NCBI RefSeq assembly: GCF_046237015.1
Contig: NZ_JBJYIN010000004.1
Location: 1-64,000, forward strand
Reading direction: 5' to 3'
From: JBJYIN01 sp046237015
Lineage (GTDB): Bacteria > Pseudomonadota > Gammaproteobacteria > Enterobacterales > Enterobacteriaceae
DNA length: 64,000 nt
The notes under the pieces are model-generated. The model saw only the letters and a list, made by a program, of their open reading frames with translations, was not told the origin of the DNA and did no database searches. The position numbers and the translations under genes are program-made. Numbering within the stretch: position 1 is the stretch's first letter; every line of letters starts with the position of its first letter. Shown here in pieces: positions 39,931-47,633 of the stretch.

Positions 39931-41295
39931 ATGTCATTTGATACCAACATTACCTCGACAAAACGTGTCCACTTAAAAAGAACACTCACGTTATGGCCCG
40001 TTGTCATGATGGGGTTGGCCTATATGCAGCCAATGACCATTTTTGATACGTTTGGTATCGTTTCTGGTCTGACGGATGGGCATGTCGCAACGGCCTATGC
40101 CTTTGCGTTAGCTGGCATTCTTTTTACTGCGTTAAGTTACGGTAAGCTGGTGCGCCGTTTCCCGTCCGCAGGCTCTGCTTATACCTATGCGCAGAAAGCG
40201 ATTAGCCCTCACGTTGGGTTTATGGTTGGCTGGTCGTCGTTGCTTGATTATTTATTCATGCCGATGATTAACATCCTGCTGGCGAAAATTTATCTTGAAG
40301 CCATTTTCCCCGGCGTTCCTTCGTGGATTTTTGTTGCAGCCTTGGTTGGTCTGATGACGCTGTTTAACCTGCGTGGTATTAACTTGGTCGCTAACCTTAA
40401 CTCGATTATTGTGGTGGTTCAGGTTGCCATTATGGTTGTGTTTCTGGGACTGGTTATTCACGGCGTATATCAAGGTGAAGGTGCGGGTACGCTGACCAGT
40501 ACGAAGCCGTTCTGGTCCGAAAATGCTCACGTAGTGCCTATGATCACTGGCGCGACGATACTGTGTTTCTCGTTTTTAGGGTTTGATGGTATCAGCTCGT
40601 TGTCTGAGGAAACGCAGGACGCCAGCAACGTTATTCCGAAAGCGATTTTCCTGACGGCATTGATCGGCGGTGTGATTTTTATTGCTGTGGCGTATTTCCT
40701 GCAATTGTATTTTCCTGACATCTCTCGGTTTAAAGACCCCGATGCGTCGCAACCGGAAATCATGTTGTATGTCGCTGGCAAATTCTTCCAGTCGATTATT
40801 CTGGTGTTTTCCTGCGTGACCGTTCTGGCGTCGGGTATGGCGGCACATGCCGGCGTATCGCGTCTGATGTATGTCATGGGACGTGATGGTGTATTCCCTG
40901 AACGTTTCTTCGGCTACGTTCATCCCAAATGGCGGACGCCCTCTCTGAATGTCTTGCTGGTGGGAGCGATCGCACTTTCTGCGGTATCTTTCGATCTGGT
41001 TACGGCGACGGCGCTGATTAATTTTGGTGCCTTGGTGGCGTTTACTTTTGTTAACCTGTCTGTGATTTCACAGTTCTACATTCGTGAACGTCGTAACCGT
41101 ACGCTGAAAGATACCTTTAGCTACCTGATTCTGCCAGTACTCGGTGCGTTGACCGTCGGTGCGTTGTGGGTGAATTTGGAAGAAAGTTCAATGACGCTGG
41201 GGCTGATCTGGGCAACGGTAGGACTGATTTACTTGGTGTTTGTCACCAAGGCTTTCAGCCAGCCGGTGCCACAGAGTACGGAAGAGCTTGTTTAA
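39931..41295 (+). CDS. plaP: APC-family putrescine importer PlaP
   Basis: A 454-aa amino acid/polyamine permease with 12 hydrophobic segments. It is highly similar to E. coli PlaP (YeeF), a low-affinity putrescine importer linked to pilus-driven motility. Blocks such as MMGLAYMQPMTIFDTFGIVS, GSAYTYAQKAISPHVGFMVG and SRLMYVMGRDGVFPERFF are visible. ATG at 39931 follows AAAGGAGGAG at ideal spacing. It is convergent with sbcB, as in E. coli. Confidence 0.95.
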   Translation: MSFDTNITSTKRVHLKRTLTLWPVVMMGLAYMQPMTIFDTFGIVSGLTDGHVATAYAFALAGILFTALSYGKLVRRFPSAGSAYTYAQKAISPHVGFMVGWSSLLDYLFMPMINILLAKIYLEAIFPGVPSWIFVAALVGLMTLFNLRGINLVANLNSIIVVVQVAIMVVFLGLVIHGVYQGEGAGTLTSTKPFWSENAHVVPMITGATILCFSFLGFDGISSLSEETQDASNVIPKAIFLTALIGGVIFIAVAYFLQLYFPDISRFKDPDASQPEIMLYVAGKFFQSIILVFSCVTVLASGMAAHAGVSRLMYVMGRDGVFPERFFGYVHPKWRTPSLNVLLVGAIALSAVSFDLVTATALINFGALVAFTFVNLSVISQFYIRERRNRTLKDTFSYLILPVLGALTVGALWVNLEESSMTLGLIWATVGLIYLVFVTKAFSQPVPQSTEELV

Positions 41296-41303
41296 AACGG
41301 CAT

Positions 41304-41327
41304 ACGGTCAGGCATTTTCCTGACCGT
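41304..41327. terminator. Bidirectional terminator between plaP and sbcB
   Basis: Nine-bp stem ACGGTCAGG-CATTTT-CCTGACCGT in the 35-base gap of the convergent genes. T-runs are short on both sides. Confidence 0.65.
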
Positions 41328-41330
41328 TAG

Positions 41331-42758
41331 TTAGCTGGCTAGCGTTTGAGCGTAAGCCAGCAGAGCTTTTATCAGGTCGGTCTTTTGCCGATCGCCTTCA
41401 TAGCGCTGATAAAGGTCGTCGAGTTCGGTAATATATTCCTGTAAGCGTTCAGCCGTAAATCTCTCTTGTCGATGCTGTAACCAACGCTGTTGCTCGTTAT
41501 CATCCAGTGTTTGAGGAAAGTTGCGTGCCCGATAGCGAAACAACAGCGGTTCCAGCCGATTATCCACAAATTTTAAATCCAATGCGGGCAAGTTTTGTGG
41601 TGCCGTTTCCTGAATGATCTTCATGGACATGCGATCGGCATCGCCGAAGAAGCCATCGTACAATCTTAAGTCAACATCGTTGGACGTCGCAAAGGCCGAT
41701 GTTTCGGCGAACAATTCAACGGCTTTCTCTCTAACCTGCGCGTTCTGTCGCAATAATGCTAGATTGTCCAGGCAACGCTGGCGATCGATTCCCAACCGGG
41801 CCGCATCTTCTGGCCGCAATGTACTGGCGGGTGCCAGTACCGGACATTTATTAATGTGAACGAGCTTAATCGGAACCGGGCTTTGTTCATGAGATAACTG
41901 TTCGCGGCGAGTGTATAAGCGCTCACGCAGTTCATCCGCATTCAGTGTTAGTAATGGCGTCATATCACCAGCCAAATCGCACATGATCACCGCGTTTCGG
42001 TTATCCGGATGCCATGCCAAGGGAACGACCCAACTGGTATTGCCTTTTGCTGCACCAAACATCCCAGACACATGCACAAGCGGTTTCATTTTGGGAACGT
42101 CAATAAGTTGATTGACTTTGTTTTTATTCCGCAATTGAAACAGGTAATCAAACAGTTTGGGTTGAGCCTGCTTCAATAATTTTGCCATGGCGATCGTGGC
42201 ATAAACATCGGACATGGCATCGTGAGCATGTTCGTGTTCAACGCCGTTCGCTTTAGTCAGATGCTCTAGTCGAAAACTGGGTAAACCGTCCTCATTTTCA
42301 GGCCAGATAATACCTTCCGGGCGTAGCGCATAACAGGCACGTAGGGCGTCTAACAGATCCCAGCGAGAATTGCCATTTTGCCAACTATAGGCATAAGGAT
42401 CATAGAAGTTACGGTAAAAAATATTACGACTGACCTCATCATCAAACCGGATGTTATTGTATCCCATGATGCACGTGCCAGGTTCGCTGAATGCGGCGTG
42501 TATGTGGCGGGCAAATTCGGCCTCGTTGACACCTCTCGACAAGGCCAATTGCGGTGTGATCCCCGTAATCATTACGGCTTCTGGTTCTGGTAAATAATCA
42601 TCGGTTGGTTTGCAATAAATCACCAACGGTTCACCGATAATATTGAAATCCATATCCGTGCGGACGCCAGCAAACTGCGCGGGGAGATCGTGCGCGGGAT
42701 GCTTGCCGAAGGTTTCATAATCGTGAATAAAAAACGTCGGTTGTGTTTTATTGGTCAT
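41331..42758 (-). CDS. sbcB: Exonuclease I
   Basis: A 475-aa single-strand-specific 3'-5' DNA exonuclease used in mismatch repair and recombination. The DnaQ-type exonuclease domain starts with FFIHDYETFG (D.E metal ligands near residue 13-15), with GYNNIRFDDEVSRNIFYRN and the HxxxxD motif in EHEHAHDAMSDVYATI. SH3-like and C-terminal helical domains follow. I used ATG at 42758; a GTG two codons upstream is possible and neither has a strong RBS. Confidence 0.97.
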   Translation of the reverse strand: MTNKTQPTFFIHDYETFGKHPAHDLPAQFAGVRTDMDFNIIGEPLVIYCKPTDDYLPEPEAVMITGITPQLALSRGVNEAEFARHIHAAFSEPGTCIMGYNNIRFDDEVSRNIFYRNFYDPYAYSWQNGNSRWDLLDALRACYALRPEGIIWPENEDGLPSFRLEHLTKANGVEHEHAHDAMSDVYATIAMAKLLKQAQPKLFDYLFQLRNKNKVNQLIDVPKMKPLVHVSGMFGAAKGNTSWVVPLAWHPDNRNAVIMCDLAGDMTPLLTLNADELRERLYTRREQLSHEQSPVPIKLVHINKCPVLAPASTLRPEDAARLGIDRQRCLDNLALLRQNAQVREKAVELFAETSAFATSNDVDLRLYDGFFGDADRMSMKIIQETAPQNLPALDLKFVDNRLEPLLFRYRARNFPQTLDDNEQQRWLQHRQERFTAERLQEYITELDDLYQRYEGDRQKTDLIKALLAYAQTLAS

Positions 42759-42924
42759 AGTCACGTTCAGCTAATACTTGCTCTCAGGCGAAAAACAGAT
42801 GGAAACGCTAAGGATAACATTGAATAGCGTTTTCTAGTGCGCTTTCCTGATGTACATCAACATCCGCAATCCCATAATTGCTAGTCATCCGTACATGCCT
42901 TCGGTTACAATTTTGCACCTTAAT

Positions 42925-42943
42925 GCGAATGATAATGAAATTC
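42925..42943. promoter_or_regulatory. Fur box upstream of the siderophore importer
   Basis: GCGAATGATAATGAAATTC matches the 19-bp Fur consensus at 13 positions, with a perfect AATGATAAT centre. It lies 54 bases before the first gene. Iron repression of the four-gene operon is therefore likely. Confidence 0.75.
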
Positions 42944-42996
42944 TTTTATTGCCGATGGGATACCTCCGGCATAAGTAGCACGAGAGGAGAGTACGG

Positions 42997-43932
42997 GTGA
43001 ACGTAACGATTGCGATGAAAACAACATTATTGGTGTCAATGCTGGCGTTGTCCGGATGCGATCAGACAGCATCGACAAACGAAGGGACGAAAACCATCAG
43101 CATCGAACATGCTCAGGGAACCACACAGGTTCCGCTCTCACCAAAGAAGGTCATTGTTTTCGACCCAGCGGTCTTGGATACGTTGGATGCGATGAAGATA
43201 GAGGTCGCCGGCGTACCGAAAAGTGGTACTCGTCTGCCTGAGTTTCTTGCCAAATATAGCGGCGATCAGTACCTCGATGCGGGGACGTTATTTGAGCCGA
43301 AATACGAAGCACTGAGCAGCGCTGGTCCTGATTTGATTATTGCAGGCGGCCGTACACGCGATGCTTACGATAAGCTGAGTGCGATTGCGCCGACAATTTC
43401 TATGGATGTTGATGAACATCAATTTATGAATAGCTTTACTCAGCGTGTCGAACAGCTGGGAACGATTTTTGGCAAAGAAGATGAAGCTAAAAAGCAACTG
43501 GCTGACTTTAAAAAGAATATTGCTCAGACCCATGAGAAAGCGACCAATGCAGGCAGTGCGTTGGTGCTGATGGTGAGCGGTGGGAAAATGTCTGCCTACG
43601 GCCCGAAATCTCGCTTTGGTTTTATTTTTGATGAACTGGGATTTAAACCCGCAACAGAATTTCCTGATGCTGGGCGCCACGGCAATGTGGTGACGTCAGA
43701 ATTTTTACTGAGCGTTAATCCTGAATGGCTATTTGTCCTCGATCGTGACAGTGCGATTGGTCGCCCAGGTGGTGAATCGGCTCAACAAGTGTTGGACAAT
43801 CCGTTGATTCATAAAACAGCCGCATGGCAAAACAATCGCGTTATCTACCTTGATTCAGCATCGTTATATATTGCCGGTGGCCTGCAAAGTTATCAGGAAT
43901 TGGTGCGTGATGTGAACGACGCCCTAAAATAA
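42997..43932 (+). CDS. Siderophore-binding lipoprotein of an iron ABC importer
   Basis: A 311-aa periplasmic binding protein. The signal peptide ends in the lipobox LALSGC (Cys at about residue 21), so it is a lipoprotein. Two lobes joined by a long helix are typical of class III binding proteins (DPAVLDTLDAMKIEVAGVP, SSAGPDLIIAGGRTRDAYD, FGFIFDELGFKPA). Overall it belongs to the CeuE/FatB/VctP/YclQ group, which binds catecholate siderophores or their breakdown products; the exact ligand is not visible. GTG at 42997 has GGAGAG upstream and keeps the basic n-region. First gene of a four-gene operon behind a Fur box. Confidence 0.9.
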   Translation: MNVTIAMKTTLLVSMLALSGCDQTASTNEGTKTISIEHAQGTTQVPLSPKKVIVFDPAVLDTLDAMKIEVAGVPKSGTRLPEFLAKYSGDQYLDAGTLFEPKYEALSSAGPDLIIAGGRTRDAYDKLSAIAPTISMDVDEHQFMNSFTQRVEQLGTIFGKEDEAKKQLADFKKNIAQTHEKATNAGSALVLMVSGGKMSAYGPKSRFGFIFDELGFKPATEFPDAGRHGNVVTSEFLLSVNPEWLFVLDRDSAIGRPGGESAQQVLDNPLIHKTAAWQNNRVIYLDSASLYIAGGLQSYQELVRDVNDALK

Positions 43933-43955
43933 AAAATCGCCAGGAGCGATTTTTA
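43931..43955 (+). terminator. First internal terminator in the iron operon
   Basis: AAAAATCGC-CAGGA-GCGATTTTT directly after the stop of the binding-protein gene. It should reduce transcription into the permease genes. Confidence 0.75.
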
Positions 43956-44004
43956 ACGTCACAGAGTGACGGCCCGAAGGGTAATGGGCAGGACAGCCAA
44001 GTAT

Positions 44005-44029
44005 AAAAAATCGCCAGGAGCGATTTTTA
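44005..44029 (+). terminator. Second internal terminator in the iron operon
   Basis: An exact copy of the preceding terminator 74 bases further on, still upstream of the first permease gene. Confidence 0.75.
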
Positions 44030-44108
44030 ACGTCACGGAATGATGACCCTAAAGGGTATGGGCAGGGTAGCCCAACATATCTCAATAACGGCAGGTCTCG
44101 GCTGTATA

Positions 44109-45068
44109 ATGAAATCTTTTTATTTTTCTTTTGGTGTGTTTTTACTTGCTTGCATGGTCATAGCCAGCCTGTTTATTGGTGCAGGACAGATGAATATGCA
44201 AGCCGTTTGGACCGATCCGGCAATGCGCGATATCTTTTTCATTAGTCGGGTGCCGCGCACGATAGCCTTGCTTCTGGCGGGGAGCGCCATGAGCGTGGCC
44301 GGTTTAATTATGCAATTACTGACGCAGAATCGCTTCGTCGAACCCTCACTGGCCGGAACGACACAGTCTGCTGGCCTGGGGCTGCTGGTTGTTATGGTGC
44401 TGTTTCCGAGTGCAGCGATATTTTTAAAAATGGCCGTTGCCAGCGTATTCGCGCTGGCTGGCACGTTGTTATTCATGATTTTACTGCGCCGGGTGGTGCT
44501 TAAATCAGCGTTGGTAGTGCCTCTGGTTGGCATAATGCTGGGGGCGGTGATTAGCGCGATCACGACGTTTGGCGCGATGCATTTCGATCTCTTGCAGGCG
44601 TTAGGAAGCTGGGAATCTGGTGATTTCTCTGGCGTATTGCAAGGCCGCTATGAATTATTGTGGCTGGTAGGGGTATTGACGCTGGTCGCCTGTTGGATTG
44701 CAGATCGCTTTACGGTGGCAGGAATGGGGCGAGAATTCTCTGTCAATGTTGGGCTTAACTATCGGCAGGTTATGCTGATGGGGTTATCCATCATCGCGGT
44801 GATTAGCGGCGTGGTGATTGTAGTTGTGGGTAATTTGCCTTTTCTTGGTCTCATCGTCCCCAATCTGATCAGTATGTTATTCGGTGATAATGTGCGTAAA
44901 ACGATCCCATGGGTTTGTTTGCTGGGAGGCGGCTTAGTGTTGCTATGTGACATTATTAGCCGGGTTATTCGTTATCCATTTGAAATACCGGTGAGTGTGA
45001 TTCTTGGTGTCATCGGTGCCGTTGTTTTCCTTCTTCTCTTGTTAAGCCAAAAACGCCATGTCGGTTAA
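44109..45068 (+). CDS. Iron-siderophore ABC importer permease, first subunit
   Basis: A 319-aa FecCD-family permease with about nine or ten hydrophobic helices. Family motifs include SRVPRTIALLLAGSAMSVAG near residue 45-65 and GNLPFLGLIVPNLISMLFG, the coupling region to the ATPase. I chose Met at 44109 (MKSFYFSFGV); the longer frame starts inside the second terminator repeat and would translate repeat sequence. It overlaps the next permease by 11 bases. No strong RBS is visible, consistent with lower expression than the binding protein. Confidence 0.9.
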   Translation: MKSFYFSFGVFLLACMVIASLFIGAGQMNMQAVWTDPAMRDIFFISRVPRTIALLLAGSAMSVAGLIMQLLTQNRFVEPSLAGTTQSAGLGLLVVMVLFPSAAIFLKMAVASVFALAGTLLFMILLRRVVLKSALVVPLVGIMLGAVISAITTFGAMHFDLLQALGSWESGDFSGVLQGRYELLWLVGVLTLVACWIADRFTVAGMGREFSVNVGLNYRQVMLMGLSIIAVISGVVIVVVGNLPFLGLIVPNLISMLFGDNVRKTIPWVCLLGGGLVLLCDIISRVIRYPFEIPVSVILGVIGAVVFLLLLLSQKRHVG

Positions 45069-46065
45069 TGAACGTAATACTACGATACCCGTTGAATCTG
45101 GTTCTCTGTTGGCTGGTTTGACTCCGAGTCTGCGCCTGATGTGGCTGGCAGGATTATCACTGGGACTGGTCGCCATATTTATGACGATCAACCTCGGCAG
45201 CAATTTACAATACATTATGGTGCACCGGGGATTGACGTTGATCACGATGTTACTCGTTGCTTTTGCTGCGAGCGTATCAACCGTTTTGTTTCAGACTGTC
45301 ACCAATAATCGGGTGTTAACACCATCTATCATGGGGTTTGAAGCGTTATTTGTTCTGATTCAGACCGCATTAGTCTTTGTATTCGGCGTCGGTGGTATCC
45401 CGGGGTTAGGTGTCGGCGGTAAATTTATTCTGGAAGCTGTGCTGTTGATCCTGTTTTCAGCGATGCTGTATCGATGGTTGTTTACCGGTAGCCGTAATAA
45501 CCTTCATCTGGTGTTGTTGGTCGGTATCATTTGCGGAACGTTGTTTCGCAGTATGGCGAATTTGATGCAGCGCCTATTGACGCCGAGTGAATTCGCTATT
45601 GTACAAGGACGGATGTTCGCCACGTTTACCCGAGCGGTTCCTGAATTAATCGCATTATCCGTTGTGATTACCGCAATGGTTGCATGGGTAATATGGCGCA
45701 TGCGTTTTCGTTTTGATGTGCTTGCCCTGGGTCGTAATACCGCGATTAATCTGGGTATGGATTACAAACGGAGCGTAACTATCATTCTGTTGTTGGTATC
45801 TATTCTGGTGGCAATCTCAACGGCACTTGTAGGCCCGCTCACTTTCCTTGGCTTTATGGTGGCGAATTTGGCGTATTTAGTGGTTGGCTCCAGTCAACAT
45901 CGATTTTTGCTTCCCGCCGCTTTTTTACTGGGCGTGGTGTCGCTGGTTGGTGGACAATTAATTTTAGAACACCTTCTTAATATGGCTGGCGCACTCTCTG
46001 TTGTCATTGAATTTATCGGTGGTTCTTTGTTTATTTTACTGTTACTTAAAAAGGTTTCCGTGTGA
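45058..46065 (+). CDS. Iron-siderophore ABC importer permease, second subunit
   Basis: A 335-aa FecCD-family permease. The first 25 residues are polar, then come about ten membrane helices, with NNRVLTPSIMGFEALFVLIQ in the middle and VGPLTFLGFMVANLAYLV as the ATPase-coupling loop. It overlaps both neighbours (11 and 4 bases), so it is translationally coupled. It pairs with the preceding permease to form the heterodimeric channel of the importer. Confidence 0.9.
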   Translation: MSVNERNTTIPVESGSLLAGLTPSLRLMWLAGLSLGLVAIFMTINLGSNLQYIMVHRGLTLITMLLVAFAASVSTVLFQTVTNNRVLTPSIMGFEALFVLIQTALVFVFGVGGIPGLGVGGKFILEAVLLILFSAMLYRWLFTGSRNNLHLVLLVGIICGTLFRSMANLMQRLLTPSEFAIVQGRMFATFTRAVPELIALSVVITAMVAWVIWRMRFRFDVLALGRNTAINLGMDYKRSVTIILLLVSILVAISTALVGPLTFLGFMVANLAYLVVGSSQHRFLLPAAFLLGVVSLVGGQLILEHLLNMAGALSVVIEFIGGSLFILLLLKKVSV

Positions 46066-46820
46066 TTGACATCGGCAATGTAACCAAGACCTATAATCAT
46101 GTTACGGTTTTAAAAAATGTCACTGCGACCATTCCTCGCGGTGGTGTCACGTCAATCATCGGCCCTAACGGAGCGGGAAAGTCGACGCTGCTTTCTATCA
46201 TCAGCCGTTTACTGGAGGCGGATCAGGGGCAGGTTAGTGTTAACGGTATGGATGTGGCAACCACCGCGAGTGATAAACTGGCGACGTGTTTGTCAGTATT
46301 GAGGCAGGAAAATCAGTTTGCCAGTCGCTTAACGGTGGCAGAGTTGGTCGGATTTGGCCGCTATCCTTACACGAAAGGCCGATTAAATGCTGACGATCGT
46401 GAACGTATTGCGACCGCTCTGGCATTTCTTAACCTGACTGAACTTAAAGATCGCTTTTTGGATGAGCTATCTGGCGGACAGCGTCAGCGGGCCTATGTCG
46501 CGATGGTACTCTGTCAGGACACAGAATATGTGTTGCTGGATGAACCACTGAATAATCTGGATATGAAACATGCGGTGGCGATGATGAAGCAAATTCGTCG
46601 TGCGGCTGATGAACTGGGAAAAACGATTGTTCTGGTCATCCATGATATCAATTTCGCTTCAACTTACTCTGATTACATTATTGCGATGAGAAAAGGGCAG
46701 ATCATCTACAGTGGTCAGCCGGAAGACATTATGCAATCTGAGATTCTGGAGGATATTTTTGATACGGAGGTCGTGATTGAGCAGGTTCATAATCAACGCA
46801 TTGCTGTGTATTATCGATAA
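46062..46820 (+). CDS. Iron-siderophore ABC importer ATPase
   Basis: A 252-aa FepC/FecE-type ABC ATPase. Walker A is GPNGAGKST (about residues 33-41), the signature LSGGQRQRAYVAM near 134, Walker B YVLLDEPLNNLDM near 155 and the switch histidine in VLVIHDINFA near 190. It starts with GTG overlapping the permease stop (GTGTGA). It completes the binding protein-permease-permease-ATPase set. Confidence 0.95.
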   Translation: MIDIGNVTKTYNHVTVLKNVTATIPRGGVTSIIGPNGAGKSTLLSIISRLLEADQGQVSVNGMDVATTASDKLATCLSVLRQENQFASRLTVAELVGFGRYPYTKGRLNADDRERIATALAFLNLTELKDRFLDELSGGQRQRAYVAMVLCQDTEYVLLDEPLNNLDMKHAVAMMKQIRRAADELGKTIVLVIHDINFASTYSDYIIAMRKGQIIYSGQPEDIMQSEILEDIFDTEVVIEQVHNQRIAVYYR

Positions 46821-46933
46821 TTAAATATCTTGTCACTGATAGCAATAAACCCGCACCTTGAAAGGTAGCATAGTTAGCCTGTATGGTGGGCGCATAAAGA
46901 ATCTGTGTATGACTTTACGTAAGGGTATAGCAA

Positions 46934-47251
46934 ATGGATAAGGACACTAAACCGTGTTTCCAGGATGTGCTGGAGTTTGTGCGCATGTTTCGCCGCAAAA
47001 ATAAACTGCAACGTGAAATCGTTGATAACGAAAAGAAAATTCGTGACAACCAGAAGCGCGTATTATTGCTGGATAACCTGAGTGAATACCTGAAGCCCGG
47101 TATGACGATTGAAGATGTGCAGGGGATCATTGCAAACATGCGTGGCGATTACGAAGATCGCGTGGATGATTACATCATCAAAAATGCGGATTTATCCAAA
47201 GAACGTCGTGAATTATCTAAGAAACTGAAAGCCATGGGTGAAGTAAAGTAA
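46934..47251 (+). CDS. tmaR: PTS regulator TmaR (YeeX)
   Basis: A 105-aa coiled-coil protein that in E. coli sits at a cell pole and sequesters PTS enzyme I, controlling sugar uptake. The DVLEFVRMFRRKNKLQREI, KKIRDNQKRVLLLDNLSEYL and GDYEDRVDDYIIKNADLSKERR blocks are nearly identical to E. coli. AAGGG precedes the ATG. It has a terminator of its own and is probably monocistronic. Confidence 0.96.
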   Translation: MDKDTKPCFQDVLEFVRMFRRKNKLQREIVDNEKKIRDNQKRVLLLDNLSEYLKPGMTIEDVQGIIANMRGDYEDRVDDYIIKNADLSKERRELSKKLKAMGEVK

Positions 47252-47287
47252 TCTTCTCGCTTCGTTAATTCACCGTTACCTACCACG

Positions 47288-47317
47288 AAAGGGATCGCTA
47301 AGGCGGTCCTTTTTTTG
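47288..47317 (+). terminator. tmaR terminator
   Basis: AAAGGGATCGC-TAAG-GCGGTCCTTT stem (with one G-T pair and one bulge) followed by seven T. Confidence 0.85.
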
Positions 47318-47633
47318 TCACTTTTATCCCCCCAATAATCCTTAAAATGCATAGTGTTTTGCAAATTCTCTGTAACGGATGGCAAAAGAAAAACATTACT
47401 GCATGGATGATTCCTTCCTCTTACTCTTGGGCTATGAGCAAGCGCCACACTACGACATCCTAGGCGAAATAGCAGACCGCAAAATTACGTAAAACGATAT
47501 GTATTGCCAAGCTATGTATCTCCAGGTGCGGCGAATGGCAGAAAATCGATGACGCTCCGGTCACTGAGTCGCGGCGGGATAGCCGAATTTAGCTTGGTCA
47601 TGGCAAATCTGTGCTTTTCACCGTGAGGAAAGG
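47318..47633. other. Intergenic region before comEC
   Basis: About 316 bases without a recognised gene. A 29-codon frame beginning MDDSFLLLLGYEQAPHYD (near 47404) has no family I know and no clear RBS. The rest should hold the comEC promoter. This is the junction between the his-side block and the E. coli-like comEC-msbA block. Confidence 0.5.

Larger units (their letters stand above)
43931..44078 (+). repeat. Tandem duplication of a 74-bp terminator-containing unit
   Basis: Unit 1 (43931-44004) and unit 2 (44005-44078) share the first 32 bases exactly and diverge moderately afterwards. Each begins with AAAAATCGC-CAGGA-GCGATTTTT, a stem flanked by A and T runs that is a typical intrinsic terminator, then a GTCAC...GTGAC-like stem and CCCGAAGGGT or CCTAAAGGGT. 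Units of this kind look like a repeat family seen in soft-rot genomes (recall only). Confidence 0.9.

Noticed and set aside
39681..39941. Plus-strand frame of 86 codons before plaP
   Set aside because: Overlaps the well-supported plaP start, with Ser-rich composition and no recognisable homology.
44040..44108. Upstream start for the first siderophore permease
   Set aside because: It would translate part of the terminator repeat and adds residues without family similarity; Met at 44109 gives the usual hydrophobic N-terminus.
47404..47493. 29-codon frame MDDSFLLLLGYEQAP...
   Set aside because: No clear RBS, family or conserved context that I can point to.
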